Below, in pieces: positions 45,895-55,010 of a stretch of DNA of 64,000 nt; position 1 is the stretch's first letter; each line of letters starts with the position of its first letter. The DNA is taken from the IMG/VR virus record IMGVR_UViG_3300008448_000033, positions 1 through 64,000 of that record. One strand, written 5' to 3'. The notes under the pieces were generated by a model. It ran no database searches and was not told the DNA's origin. It saw only the letters and a list, made by a program, of their open reading frames with translations. Made by a program: the position numbers and the translations under genes. Source of the stretch: a virus.

Positions 45895-46149
45895 TTACTT
45901 TGTGATTGTGTCATAAACATGTTCTAGCTGATCAAAATCAGTATCGTCCTTCTTTAGGCGATAAGCCTTCATAACTGCTTTCATTTCTTCTTTTGAAAGC
46001 CAACCATTATCAACATAGTTCTTTCGTAGATCCTTCTTTTGATCCTTGTACGGTTCCATAGCAGCTTCAATTGTAGCAATAGCCTTAATGTAGTCCTTCA
46101 TACGCTCTTCTTTTGTCTTCTTAACTTCGCCGGTCATTACAGTCTGCAT
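45895..46149 (-). CDS. Helical protein of unknown function (possibly GapR-like)
   Basis: 84 residues: RMKDYIKAIATIEAAMEPYK, DLRKNYVDNGWLSKEEMKAV, AYRLKKDDTDFDQLEHVYD. The M-E-P-Y-K...L-x-x-N-Y...GWLSKEE...A-Y-R-L-K-K-D order recalls DUF2312/GapR DNA-binding proteins, but this is weak. Confidence 0.62.
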   Translation of the reverse strand: MQTVMTGEVKKTKEERMKDYIKAIATIEAAMEPYKDQKKDLRKNYVDNGWLSKEEMKAVMKAYRLKKDDTDFDQLEHVYDTITK

Positions 46150-46170
46150 GTTTTCTCCTTTGAAATAAAA

Positions 46171-46205
46171 ACCGCTCTATGAGAGACAATCTATCATAGA
46201 GCGGT
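46171..46205 (-). terminator. Terminator with embedded promoter
   Basis: 12-bp perfect stem (ACCGCTCTATGA/TCATAGAGCGGT), T5-A-T3 tail, after the RNR gene. A promoter (46188-46216) has its -10 in the loop. Confidence 0.8.
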
Positions 46206-46216
46206 TAGGTTGTAAA
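46188..46216 (-). promoter_or_regulatory. Promoter overlapping a terminator
   Basis: TTTACA, 17 bases, TAGATT; the -10 is in the hairpin loop so new RNA starts in the 3' arm. Would drive the helical gene, GroES-like gene and thyX. Confidence 0.62.
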
Positions 46217-46225
46217 GCTACTTTT

Positions 46226-48085
46226 TTACTTAACCGGACAGACTCCACCTTCGCACTCTAACGAGCTTTGAAGATTTCCGTCACCAATATCACCAACATC
46301 AATTGGTTTGATCTTGGCTGATAGCTTCTCGTATTGCTCCTTTGTGATTGTTTCTTTTGGAGCTTGTTTAAAACCATGCTCGCTGTGGCATAGGAATGAA
46401 ATAGTTTTTAGATATTTCAGGTTATCCGCTAGCCATTCTTTTAGTGCTGGTAGTTCTTCCTTGCGGTAATAAACCGTAACTGAAACAGCTTGATCGGCCC
46501 AATGTTTCTGAGCAAGTTTAACAACATCTAATTGTTTCCACGTTGTCCAATCTTCATCCGCTACTGGTGCATTATCTGGTGCTGCAACATAGAAGTCAAC
46601 AACTTGTGTATTATGATCCAGCGTACCGTCAAACCTCATTACTGGTTCCACATAATGACCGGCTTCACGCAATAATGGTAAAAGAGGATCGCCAGATCCA
46701 AAGCGGACACGCTGAATAATATAGCGGGAAAAAGCAGGGTGGACGCCTTCGTATGAATCAAAGACTTTGGAAATCGTGCCCGATGGTTTGATAACAGTTG
46801 TTCGTAGGCTTTCTGGGATTCCAAGTTCTTTGCTGTATCTTGTGTTTTCATCTTGAATAGCCTTATATGCCCTATCTAGGACTTCTGGTGTAAACAATGG
46901 AGATTGTAGACAACCTGTAATACCTGTACCAATACGACGATTACGTTTTACAACCGCATCGCATTTTGGTTGATGATATTTTTCAGTCGTTACACGTTTA
47001 CCCCAACGATGCATTAATCTAGCAGCTTCGATAAACTCTTCTTCATTTTGGAGGTTTGGAAGAGCAATTTCTTGGAGGTTGCATGGTTCTCCATCCTCAA
47101 GCGTTGCTTCAGCGCATGGATTGACTCCAATTGCTGAATCCGCTTTGAGTTCTCCCATTCTTCCAAACTTTTGTATATTAGTTCTATTAACAATACCAAA
47201 GGGTTCGCCCTCCTCGTATGTTTTCCAGAACAAAGGATGTAAATCATCTACATCATCGACGACAACAGAAAAGTTAGCCATAGCCCGCTGTGTTGGAACA
47301 TTTCCAAGATCCCAACGTTTAGCTTTTAGATATTCCTTATCCCAAGGATCTCCTAATATAATTATGGCACTACGGCGAACATTACCAGCTACAACCATTT
47401 CGCCAATAGAGCATAGAATATCTGCTGCGTCTAGAGGCTTAACCATCTTACCTTCACGAAGCTTTAGGATAGCACATAGCTTATCGACAAAAGCAACAAG
47501 TGGTTTTGGACCACTGCTTGTTCCACCGAAACCGTGAATTGGATCACCAGCGGGACGAATACAGATAGTTGAATAGCTAAACGATTTCCCTGAAACAAAA
47601 TATGATTCAAGGATACGACAAGTTAGTTCATTCCAGCCTTCACGACTATCCGGTACGATGAAATCTGCGTCCTTTGTATCTCTCCAAACAATATTAACGT
47701 CTTTCTTGACTCTTGGCAACTTAGAAACAAAACGATGTTCTACTGACATGCCAACACCACCACCCAACATAAGGAGGTCTTGTGCAAGAACAAAGTTTTC
47801 CCAACTATCACCGGCAACAAACCAGCAGTTATTCAGGGCAACACCACCTAGCTTTTTATGGCTAGGAGCACCAGAATACCACCAACCACGACCGGCAGGA
47901 CCAGCTTTGCGATTAGTCAAATAATATTTAAGACGAGCGATTTCTTCTTCGCTTACATTATGCCCTTGTACGTTGCCTCTGATGACACGATCAACTGTAT
48001 CGGTCCAATTCTCTAGAACACCTGTATCTTTACGCGCATAGGTACGTTTATAAACAACTTTAGCTAAGTTAGACCATTGTGACAT
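46226..48085 (-). CDS. Class II (adenosylcobalamin) ribonucleotide reductase
   Basis: 619 residues. N-terminal redox Cys87 (ALNNCWFV), active-site NPCAEATLEDGEPCNL (Cys324, Glu326, Cys335), a phosphate-binding PSGT near residue 430, and a C-terminal C-E-G-G-V-C pair (611, 616) for reduction by thioredoxin. No radical-cofactor subunit gene is nearby and the length fits the monomeric B12-dependent class. Makes deoxynucleotides; needs host B12. Overlaps the thioredoxin gene by one base. Confidence 0.93.
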   Translation of the reverse strand: MSQWSNLAKVVYKRTYARKDTGVLENWTDTVDRVIRGNVQGHNVSEEEIARLKYYLTNRKAGPAGRGWWYSGAPSHKKLGGVALNNCWFVAGDSWENFVLAQDLLMLGGGVGMSVEHRFVSKLPRVKKDVNIVWRDTKDADFIVPDSREGWNELTCRILESYFVSGKSFSYSTICIRPAGDPIHGFGGTSSGPKPLVAFVDKLCAILKLREGKMVKPLDAADILCSIGEMVVAGNVRRSAIIILGDPWDKEYLKAKRWDLGNVPTQRAMANFSVVVDDVDDLHPLFWKTYEEGEPFGIVNRTNIQKFGRMGELKADSAIGVNPCAEATLEDGEPCNLQEIALPNLQNEEEFIEAARLMHRWGKRVTTEKYHQPKCDAVVKRNRRIGTGITGCLQSPLFTPEVLDRAYKAIQDENTRYSKELGIPESLRTTVIKPSGTISKVFDSYEGVHPAFSRYIIQRVRFGSGDPLLPLLREAGHYVEPVMRFDGTLDHNTQVVDFYVAAPDNAPVADEDWTTWKQLDVVKLAQKHWADQAVSVTVYYRKEELPALKEWLADNLKYLKTISFLCHSEHGFKQAPKETITKEQYEKLSAKIKPIDVGDIGDGNLQSSLECEGGVCPVK

Positions 48086-48333
48086 TAGATTATCTCCTTT
48101 AATCTTACAACATTTTGTGCTCCAACAAGTCTTGATACTTCTTCATCATTCTCAATAACCATAAAAGTTGGAACGCCTGTGATAGCAAAATCGTTTGCCA
48201 TATCACGATTTTCATCAATATCCACTACTTCAAATTGAATATCAGAGTGGGATTCTTTTAACATATTAAAAACTGGTTTTGCTTGCTTGCATGGATTACA
48301 CCAGCTAGCACTAAACATGACGACTTTTTTCAT
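48085..48333 (-). CDS. Thioredoxin/glutaredoxin-like protein
   Basis: 82 residues; WCNPC active site (residues 12-16), cis-Pro in TGVPTFMV, and an ending typical of small thioredoxins. Almost certainly re-reduces the RNR encoded immediately downstream. Overlaps the helicase gene by four bases. Confidence 0.93.
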   Translation of the reverse strand: MKKVVMFSASWCNPCKQAKPVFNMLKESHSDIQFEVVDIDENRDMANDFAITGVPTFMVIENDEEVSRLVGAQNVVRLKEII

Positions 48334-49712
48334 GAAACTTTCTTCTCCTTTTTTTGTTTCAAATATTTTTCTTTCAATGCCTTCTCTTGGTCTTTCGCGG
48401 ATTTTACCAAAATATCCGTAACACTTTCAGTAGTTTGTTGCAGAACTTTTATGCTTACGTTTGATGTATCCATGAAAATTGGGAATACTAATCCATCAGG
48501 TCCATTTCTGTTCTTAGCAACATAAAAACGTCCTTCGTTTGTATTTTTATCTTTTATTGTTCTTGAAACTGTAAAGATAAAGTCTGCAACGAAACATTTA
48601 TTGAAGGCTTCAGAAATGCTCTCCATTGTAATAACTTCTGCATTAAGACCGCTTCTGTTTGTTTGTGAAGCTGTCCATACAGGGCATCCAAATGTTTGAG
48701 CAATAGCACGAAGCTCTTCATAGATAGTCTCCAATTCGTTACGCTTTTCTTTCTGTGCGCTGATTGGTTTAATTAGATCGCCATAATCCACAATGACCAT
48801 ATCAATTTTAAAATCTTTACGTCTTAATTTTTCAAGATGATTTTTGATCATATTGGTCGTTGCTGATTTAGTTGGATATTCCTTAACAATGAGCTTACCC
48901 TTAATGTCTTTGATACCATTCCAAACTTCTTCTTTGAATGTTGGTACGTCAGATAGAGGAATTCCAGTAATGCAGGAATCGTATCTAAGGGAGACAACCT
49001 TATCTTGTAGCTCTAGAGTATAGTGAACAACATTCAGACCTGCTTCCAAAGCTTTGGAACCAAGATGAACAAGTACCATGCTTTTGCCAGCACCAGTTGG
49101 TGCAATAACTACACCAAGCTCGCCTTTGCCCAAGCCACCCTTTGAAATACCGTCAATAAGCTGCCAACCAGTAGAAACTGGATTTCTAGCCAATAACTCA
49201 AATCGCTTTTCAAAATCTAGGTGATAGTCATAACCATGATTATTGTCTGTGCCAAGCTTAATTGCGTCATTAATAACTTTACTCACCTCATCGAATGATG
49301 AATTCTGTATAAGACCAACGGATTTAATCATAGCCTCTTTAAGCTTTTGCTTTTTACAAAAGTCAAGAGAAACATCCTTAATATGTTCTGCTCCTTCAAC
49401 GCTAAAATCATTGCTTTGGATACGAGCATAATAATCTCGTACCTGTTTCTGTAGCAATTCGTTTTCAAAGCCTATATCGCTTCTAAGAATAACAGTAATT
49501 GTATCTCTTGTTGGGTGAGTTCCATATTTCTTACGGTATTCAAAGACTTTTTGTGTGAATACACGAAGATATTTTAGTTCTAAAAAATTAATGTCTAGGA
49601 CTTCACTGATTTGGTCAGCAAACACCCGATCATCAAGAATCAAATTGACCAAGTTCTCTTGAAACTTGGTTCCAAACTTTGAAAAGTCCTGCTTTTCTTC
49701 GATAAATGACAT
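48330..49712 (-). CDS. DnaB-family replicative helicase
   Basis: 460 residues from the ATG behind GGAGAGAAA. Walker A GVVIAPTGAGKSM, then VVHYTLELQDKVVSLRYDSC, Walker B IDMVIVDYGDLI, a later QTNRSG, and FYVAKNRNGPDG near the end: the RecA-like core of DnaB/gp41 helicases, after a helical N-terminal domain of about 150 residues. Unwinds DNA ahead of the polymerase. Confidence 0.93.
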   Translation of the reverse strand: MSFIEEKQDFSKFGTKFQENLVNLILDDRVFADQISEVLDINFLELKYLRVFTQKVFEYRKKYGTHPTRDTITVILRSDIGFENELLQKQVRDYYARIQSNDFSVEGAEHIKDVSLDFCKKQKLKEAMIKSVGLIQNSSFDEVSKVINDAIKLGTDNNHGYDYHLDFEKRFELLARNPVSTGWQLIDGISKGGLGKGELGVVIAPTGAGKSMVLVHLGSKALEAGLNVVHYTLELQDKVVSLRYDSCITGIPLSDVPTFKEEVWNGIKDIKGKLIVKEYPTKSATTNMIKNHLEKLRRKDFKIDMVIVDYGDLIKPISAQKEKRNELETIYEELRAIAQTFGCPVWTASQTNRSGLNAEVITMESISEAFNKCFVADFIFTVSRTIKDKNTNEGRFYVAKNRNGPDGLVFPIFMDTSNVSIKVLQQTTESVTDILVKSAKDQEKALKEKYLKQKKEKKVS

Positions 49713-49722
49713 TTTCTCTCCA

Positions 49723-50709
49723 TCAACAGTTTTCATTCATTATCCTCTTTAGGTTCATATAAAGCTCTTCAAAGTTACTCTCGCCAAAGCCATCTGTCAA
49801 CATCATTTTTTGTATTTCAATTTTGTTGAAAGTGCATTCACTATTTTCTAGAGCATAATTTATTTTATGTACATCTTGAATAGATAAATTTGAAGAATAC
49901 AGTTGCATTAAACTGTAATTTAATTTGATTTTTTTTTCTTGATCTACAATATTATCAAAGGCTTTTGCTTTTCCTTTATTTTCTCTAGAAAAAGAAATAA
50001 TGTCGTCTATGTAATAAGTTTTTTCCTCTGATAGAAATGGAAACCTTTTTGCAACAGTCGGCAAGCCTACACCGTCAACACCATCAATATTGTCCGATGT
50101 GTCTCCAGACAAAGCTCTAGCTAAACAGAAATTATTTGGGTGTATTTTATACTCTTCTAAAATTCTTTTTGTATTAAGAATCTCTTTCTGCACAGGTCTA
50201 TAAAGAATTGTATTTTTATTACACAACTGTATAAAATCTTTGTCGCTTGAGACAATAACTTTTTGATAATCTTTTAGTTCTTGCTTATAAACAAGTGCAG
50301 AAATAATGTCGTCTGCTTCAACGCCATCAAACATTAATTGTATAATTGGCATCTGATTAAGATATTCAACTAATCTTAGCATTTGCCAGACTTTATTTTT
50401 TAATTCTTCATTTTCGTCTAAATTCCTAATATTTCTGTTTAGACGTAACGGCTTACGACCATCTTTGTATTCTTTATAAGATAGTTTTTTCTTTCGTGAA
50501 CCGCCAGTTCCATCCCAACAAATAATAACTCTATTTGGATTAACTTCTCTTATAAGTTTTTGTAAAATCTTTAAAAATCCTTTAATTCCACCAATTGGTT
50601 CGCCATTATTTGATAAGCTTGGATCTACTATAAATGCTCTAAAGTAGTTATTATTACCATCAATTATTAGAAGCTTCTTCTTTTCTTGACTTGACGAGTT
50701 CTCGCTCAT
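49723..50709 (-). CDS. 5'-3' exonuclease / RNase H (FEN/PIN family)
   Basis: 328 residues. LLIIDGNNNYFRAF (first Asp), VIICWDGTGGSRKK, DGVEADDIISALVY, VIVSSDKDFIQL, and LSGDTSDNIDGVDGVG (helix-hairpin-helix) are the FEN metal-site blocks in order. Removes RNA primers and flaps. In an operon with the helicase. Confidence 0.93.
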   Translation of the reverse strand: MSENSSSQEKKKLLIIDGNNNYFRAFIVDPSLSNNGEPIGGIKGFLKILQKLIREVNPNRVIICWDGTGGSRKKKLSYKEYKDGRKPLRLNRNIRNLDENEELKNKVWQMLRLVEYLNQMPIIQLMFDGVEADDIISALVYKQELKDYQKVIVSSDKDFIQLCNKNTILYRPVQKEILNTKRILEEYKIHPNNFCLARALSGDTSDNIDGVDGVGLPTVAKRFPFLSEEKTYYIDDIISFSRENKGKAKAFDNIVDQEKKIKLNYSLMQLYSSNLSIQDVHKINYALENSECTFNKIEIQKMMLTDGFGESNFEELYMNLKRIMNENC

Positions 50710-51076
50710 GACGCTCTACCTCTGCAACACAGCTAAATAATTCTTTAGTTGCATCGCCAATAAATGGACCGTCATAACCGCTGTTGCGGAGCCTTTTAGC
50801 AACATAGAAAAGACGGTACAAAACGTCATTATACCTGTCTAAGTCTTTAAAGTTCACAAGAAGCTTATTGTATTTTTCACGAAGTTCTTCTAGGTCTTCT
50901 GATAGCCGATCTGCCATATCTGATTCTGATTGGACGATCATGGTCATATAAGTTGCGCGTTCTTTTAGCGTAGTTGGGATTTCATCACCTTTACCATCCA
51001 CAAGACTACCAGCTTTTAAAATTTCTTTAGCCTCTTCTATTTCTGCTTTAAGCTTTTCTAATTCTGTATTAATCAT
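50660..51076 (-). CDS. Coiled-coil protein of unknown function
   Basis: 138 residues, almost all helical and charged (LEKLKAEIEEAKEILKAGSL, ERATYMTMIVQSESDMADRL). Overlaps the FEN gene by 50 bases. Possibly a structural or replication accessory protein; no family recognised. Confidence 0.65.
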   Translation of the reverse strand: MINTELEKLKAEIEEAKEILKAGSLVDGKGDEIPTTLKERATYMTMIVQSESDMADRLSEDLEELREKYNKLLVNFKDLDRYNDVLYRLFYVAKRLRNSGYDGPFIGDATKELFSCVAEVERHERELVKSRKEEASNN

Positions 51077-51423
51077 AATTTATAGGTTCCTATGGTTTCA
51101 CTATCAACAGTATAATAAACTTTTGAAATACCACGCTCCTTAAGGATCTCATGGCACATAACACAAGGCTTGCTCATACGGTCTTCATGCTTTCCCTTGC
51201 TTGCACGGGCAACATAAACTATAGCACCTTTAGTCTGTGCGCGAGGGATATTAAGAATCGCTTTAATTTCTGCATGATAAGTAGAAAGACCCTTCTCTTC
51301 GGGACGATACTTCGCGCCAATAGAAGAATACTTCTCAGAATTAATTCCGAAGTTAATGATAGCACCGCCCCGAACAAGCACAGCGCCATGACGAAAGTTG
51401 CCATAGGTAGAACACTCTGCCAT
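51073..51423 (-). CDS. Cytidine/deoxycytidylate deaminase family
   Basis: 116 residues. Zinc-site motifs YHAEIKAI and PCVMCHEIL, with an N-terminal HGAVLVRGGAIINFG strand. Family enzymes deaminate dCMP or cytidine, feeding dUMP to ThyX. It is shorter than typical dCMP deaminases (about 140+), so substrate is uncertain. Confidence 0.85.
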   Translation of the reverse strand: MAECSTYGNFRHGAVLVRGGAIINFGINSEKYSSIGAKYRPEEKGLSTYHAEIKAILNIPRAQTKGAIVYVARASKGKHEDRMSKPCVMCHEILKERGISKVYYTVDSETIGTYKL

Positions 51424-51431
51424 CTTCTTAG

Positions 51432-51989
51432 CTAACTGAAAGATACCTCCGCACGCTCTTGGAACAATCCTTCTTGCTGATTAAGGTCTGCTGGTTGTCG
51501 TTGGTCTTCATTTATTGCCTCCGTTGATGATTCACTATACTGCTGAACTAATTCTTGTTCAAGTTCTTTCTTAACCGACTTTGCATCGTGATCATAAAAT
51601 TCTTTATACCATTTTTGATCTCTTGCGGTTTTTTTAGAATGACAGTTGGCACAACGGACAACACACTTCTTTATTTCTTTTTCTAAGGTTTTAACTGTGG
51701 TTCTACCAGATACCATTTTAGAAACGTCTTTGTGTTTATCACCAGTTACATGATCTAGCTGTAAAACAAATGGATCTTTTTCTCCGCAATCTATACAGGG
51801 ATGTTGAAGATAATATTTAAACACATATTTTCTTCCAATAAATCGTCTGTAATCGTCTTTTACGCGACTACAAACTTTACAAAAGTTTTTTGATTTAAAC
51901 TTTTCTCGCTCACCGATAGCATTACAATTTTTACAAGTAAACAAGATTTCTTGTTGTACTGGTCCAAACAACTCTAATTGTTCATCCAT
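51432..51989 (-). CDS. HNH homing endonuclease-like protein
   Basis: 185 residues from the ATG behind GAGGTTTAC. Zinc-binding CKNC and CKVC near the start, CIDCGEKD, then LQLDHVTGDKHKD and KKCVVRCANCHSKKTARD, the HNH core. A charged C-terminal tail follows. Probably a mobile intervening gene between the deaminase and UVDE. Confidence 0.85.
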   Translation of the reverse strand: MDEQLELFGPVQQEILFTCKNCNAIGEREKFKSKNFCKVCSRVKDDYRRFIGRKYVFKYYLQHPCIDCGEKDPFVLQLDHVTGDKHKDVSKMVSGRTTVKTLEKEIKKCVVRCANCHSKKTARDQKWYKEFYDHDAKSVKKELEQELVQQYSESSTEAINEDQRQPADLNQQEGLFQERAEVSFS

Positions 51990-51999
51990 GTAAACCTCA

Positions 52000-52929
52000 T
52001 TAATTTTTGATACCAAACTTTTCTCTAATATCAAGTAGAGCAATATTTTTCATTTTTGCTTCAATATCGACATCCACAGAATCTTCTAGCATTAGCTTTA
52101 GCTGCTCTTCAGGAATATATCTTATCATTTGCGAATGCGCTCGTTTTTGATTGTATGGAGCATTTTCCATACCAATCTCTGTATTTGAAAGATGTTGCAA
52201 TGGTTTGATATTACCCCAAGTGTTTAAAACATAAGGAAAAACTTCCAAAAAATTTTGATCATCGTTAGAAATGATATGATGATGGCTATCGAAAACAATA
52301 GGAACATTAATTTTTCTACTAATTCTAAGAAGCTGTCCAACATTATAACACCTTTCGTCATTCTCTAAGGTTAAACGATTTTTAATATTATTGGGTAGAG
52401 AAGAAAATACTTCAACAATTCTATCTTCACGATTGGCTTTACCACCGTGAATATTGATAGCATAGTAAGGAGTTTGTTCAAACCCCATAGTATCAAATAC
52501 CCAAGCGTGATATGCAAGTTCTTTAATGCTGTTCTCTACCGTACTGTCTTTATCGCTACTGATAACACAAAACTGACCGGGGTGACAAGTTACTCTGATC
52601 CCTGATTCCTTGAACTGTCTCCCAGCAAGAGCGAGGTCTGTTTTAATTTGTTCATCGTTTTTAGCAATATCTCCACAGAATTCAAATAGTGGGAATAAGC
52701 CACTTGAAAGTCTGAAAGATTTGATGTTGCATTCATTGAGACGAGGAATGATTCGCAGGATTTCCTTGACATTTCCACGATATGTTTCAAGAATTCTCTC
52801 TCTTGTGTATTTCCCATTTTTGTATGCACCTAATTGTAAAAGTTTTTCATCTATGATGTTCTCATAAATAGTAGTCCCATCGCGTTTTGTACGCGGTTCA
52901 ATCCACTGGCAGCAAAGTCCCAAGCTCAT
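52000..52929 (-). CDS. uvsE: UV damage endonuclease (UVDE)
   Basis: 309 residues. LGLCCQWIEPR, RLNECNIKSFRLSSGLFP, VTCHPGQFCVIS, YYAINIHGGKANRED, LTLENDERCYNV, VPIVFDSHHHI and MENAPYNQKRAHSQMIRY follow the UVDE TIM-barrel order, with the metal-binding His, Glu and Asp residues. Nicks DNA 5' of UV photoproducts. Probably repairs the phage genome in sunlit water. Confidence 0.92.
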   Translation of the reverse strand: MSLGLCCQWIEPRTKRDGTTIYENIIDEKLLQLGAYKNGKYTRERILETYRGNVKEILRIIPRLNECNIKSFRLSSGLFPLFEFCGDIAKNDEQIKTDLALAGRQFKESGIRVTCHPGQFCVISSDKDSTVENSIKELAYHAWVFDTMGFEQTPYYAINIHGGKANREDRIVEVFSSLPNNIKNRLTLENDERCYNVGQLLRISRKINVPIVFDSHHHIISNDDQNFLEVFPYVLNTWGNIKPLQHLSNTEIGMENAPYNQKRAHSQMIRYIPEEQLKLMLEDSVDVDIEAKMKNIALLDIREKFGIKN

Positions 52930-53168
52930 TAAGAATCCTTTGTGTCTAGAAGAGCGTTATCTAGTTCATACTGTACGCTATCAAGTGCTTTCTGTCTAGC
53001 TTCTTCTATTGAATCCGCTTCGCCTTTTTCTTCTACTTTTATGTGCCACCAATATTTTCCATCCTCTTTTGGTCCACCAATTATGATTTTAATTGGACCA
53101 TTATCGCCAATAATCTTTACTCTACCAGCGTGTTTTAAATCTATAGTAGTCCAATCAATTTTTGACAT
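52929..53168 (-). CDS. Small protein of unknown function
   Basis: 79 residues: beta-rich (GRVKIIGDNGPIKIIIGG, WWHIKVEEKG), then a helix. Overlaps the UVDE start by one base. No family recognised. Confidence 0.66.
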   Translation of the reverse strand: MSKIDWTTIDLKHAGRVKIIGDNGPIKIIIGGPKEDGKYWWHIKVEEKGEADSIEEARQKALDSVQYELDNALLDTKDS

Positions 53169-53174
53169 AAAAAA

Positions 53175-53201
53175 GCCCTCTTGGCAAGAATGCCAGAAGG
53201 C
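53175..53201 (-). terminator. Rho-independent terminator
   Basis: Stem of about 11 bp with two wobble pairs and T6 tail on the minus strand, after the tagged gene at 53223-53570. TTTACA lies upstream but its -10 is poor. Confidence 0.72.
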
Positions 53202-53222
53202 TTTTAAAGTGTAAAATTGTTT

Positions 53223-53570
53223 TTAAAGTTTTCCGTGATCGGGCACAGAAAATCCTGTCTTTGGAATAATTAGTTTTCCGTTTTCGTGAACAATGATACC
53301 ATCAAACATCAATTCTGACACTGCAATTTTTAATTGAGTACGGTAATCACCACCTCTTGGTTTTGCAAATGGTTTGCCGGTAGCTTGTTCATAAATATCT
53401 TGTAAATATGGCGATGGAACTGGTTTCAACTCAGCTAGATGTTCTTCACCTGATGTCCCAACAAATTTTTTATAATTCTTTTTGATGTTATCAAAAACAC
53501 CTTCTTTAATAACATGATTCTTTATTTCTTCTCTGATTATGTTTCTCAAATAACTTTCTGTAATTTTCAT
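53223..53570 (-). CDS. Tagged protein of unknown function
   Basis: 115 residues; MKITESYLRNIIREEIKNHV with I-R-E at 12-14 (tag). Then GTSGEEHLAELKPVPSPYL and a C-terminal LMFDGIIVHENGKLI strand. Probably head-packaged by its tag; function unknown. Confidence 0.68.
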   Translation of the reverse strand: MKITESYLRNIIREEIKNHVIKEGVFDNIKKNYKKFVGTSGEEHLAELKPVPSPYLQDIYEQATGKPFAKPRGGDYRTQLKIAVSELMFDGIIVHENGKLIIPKTGFSVPDHGKL

Positions 53571-53594
53571 TTAATTCTCCCAAATTTTTGTAAT

Positions 53595-54191
53595 TTATTT
53601 TTTATTTTTACTTTTAACATTTTTAATTAACTTCTCAAGCTTTTCTATTCTTTCTTCTAAATCTTTTATTGATGTTTCTTTATTAAAGAGACTTGATTTT
53701 TCATTTTCTTTCCCTTCAAGCGCAGACAATCTCGCAGATAAAGAAGCAAATTTTGCGGATGCTTTAACTTGATGTGTTTTACAGTCAGTAGGTTCTTCTT
53801 TTTCTTCTTCTGGTTTAGAATCACCACTTTTACCTTTGACTTTTAATTTGCCCTTAATGAAGCTTTTAGCTAAATTCATTAGGGCGGGAGTACCAGCAGA
53901 GGATACGGCACCGGCTAAAGCACCGATTGTAGCCGTAATTGCAGTTGCGTGATCCTCTGCTGGTTGTGGCTTAGGAATTACCGGATCTGCTTTTGGTTGC
54001 TCCACAACGGCAACCATTTCTTGCACACCAGCATCCATTTTTTCTTCCTGTTTAACAATTTGTTGTTCATCGCCAAAAAAAGAAATAGAATCTAGATCTT
54101 GACGATCAGAATATTTTGATAATTCTGCAAGATCTTTTATTTCTATCTTTGTGCCATCTTTTAATGTAACTAATGCTTTTTGCTCTGCCAT
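53595..54191 (-). CDS. Protein with hydrophobic centre and coiled-coil end
   Basis: 198 residues. Charged N-terminal half, a central hydrophobic Ala/Gly segment (about 85-110: TAITATIGALAGAVSSAGT), then a Lys-rich linker and coiled coil (SIKDLEERIEKLEKLIKNV). Could insert in membrane or pack in a capsid. No family recognised. Confidence 0.62.
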   Translation of the reverse strand: MAEQKALVTLKDGTKIEIKDLAELSKYSDRQDLDSISFFGDEQQIVKQEEKMDAGVQEMVAVVEQPKADPVIPKPQPAEDHATAITATIGALAGAVSSAGTPALMNLAKSFIKGKLKVKGKSGDSKPEEEKEEPTDCKTHQVKASAKFASLSARLSALEGKENEKSSLFNKETSIKDLEERIEKLEKLIKNVKSKNKK

Positions 54192-54192
54192 G

Positions 54193-54621
54193 TTATCTTA
54201 TCTCTATGATAAATTGATCTTTTTTGACACCTTTTTCTAATATATATAGTTCAGCTTCTTTTGCAAAGTCTTTTGATAGATTACCTTTATTATAAAATAT
54301 GATTTTAATATTTTTTAATTTACTATTTTTTAATAATGCAACTGCCGATGAATCAAGTATTGGTATGATTTTTTTCTTTTCTTCTGGTTCTTCTTTCTTA
54401 AAGAACTCTTTCTTTTTTGGTTTTTCAATAACTTTCTTTTCTTCTTCTTTCATTTCAAACTTAAAACAGTCAGGCATATTTGAGCATTTAAATTCTTCTG
54501 CTCTGCGATACCAAAAAAAATTAACACATCCATAGCTATCTTTTTCTACTGGTGTCCAATCGCATTCTACTGCATCGCTTTTTAAAGCTAATAAAAATAT
54601 TAATAAAAATAAACGGCGCAT
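54193..54621 (-). CDS. Secreted/periplasmic protein of unknown function
   Basis: 142 residues. Signal peptide RRLFLLIFLLALKSDA (cleavage likely before VECDW), three further cysteines (C-V-N, C-S-N, C-F-K), then a Lys/Glu-rich linker and a small alpha/beta end. Overall like a small exported envelope protein. No family recognised. Confidence 0.65.
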   Translation of the reverse strand: MRRLFLLIFLLALKSDAVECDWTPVEKDSYGCVNFFWYRRAEEFKCSNMPDCFKFEMKEEEKKVIEKPKKKEFFKKEEPEEKKKIIPILDSSAVALLKNSKLKNIKIIFYNKGNLSKDFAKEAELYILEKGVKKDQFIIEIR

Positions 54622-54641
54622 GTTTGTTCTCCGTTTTAATT

Positions 54642-54935
54642 TTATTTTTTCTTTCCTTTTACAGCTTTAGCTTTTTGTTTTAAAGCTTCGGCTTTTGCTT
54701 TCGCTTCGGCTTTAGCAAGTTCAGCTTTTAATTCTAATTCTTTCATTTTTTCTTCGTGCTTTTGTTCGCTTTTCTTTTGCCAGAATTTCCAACCGGCACC
54801 ACTACCTAGCAAAACAACAACAACTAGCACAACTGCCACAACTGGATTGCCGCCAGTTAATTCTTTTAATTGTGCTAATTCGCCAGCCATAGTTTGTGGT
54901 TGAGCAACGCTTGCAACTGTTTCTGTGTTTTCCAT
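54642..54935 (-). CDS. Single-pass membrane protein with charged coil
   Basis: 97 residues. Membrane helix PVVAVVLVVVVLLGSGAGWKF (about 31-51), then a long Lys/Glu/Ala helix (ELELKAELAKAEAKAKAEAL). The layout is that of an inner-membrane spanin or holin-like protein, but no partner can be identified. Shares an operon region with a secreted protein and the RecA-like gene. Confidence 0.65.
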   Translation of the reverse strand: MENTETVASVAQPQTMAGELAQLKELTGGNPVVAVVLVVVVLLGSGAGWKFWQKKSEQKHEEKMKELELKAELAKAEAKAKAEALKQKAKAVKGKKK

Positions 54936-54956
54936 CTCCTTTCTCCCATATTATAA

Positions 54957-54986
54957 GACAGGACCAGAAGTAAATCTGATCCTGTC
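54957..54986 (-). terminator. Hairpin after the uvsX gene
   Basis: 12-bp stem with one wobble (GACAGGATCAGA/TTTGGTCCTGTC-type), then TTATAAT. No T run, so a weak terminator or mRNA-stabilising hairpin. Confidence 0.58.
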
Positions 54987-55010
54987 AAATAATTAGTTAA
55001 ATTTTATTAA

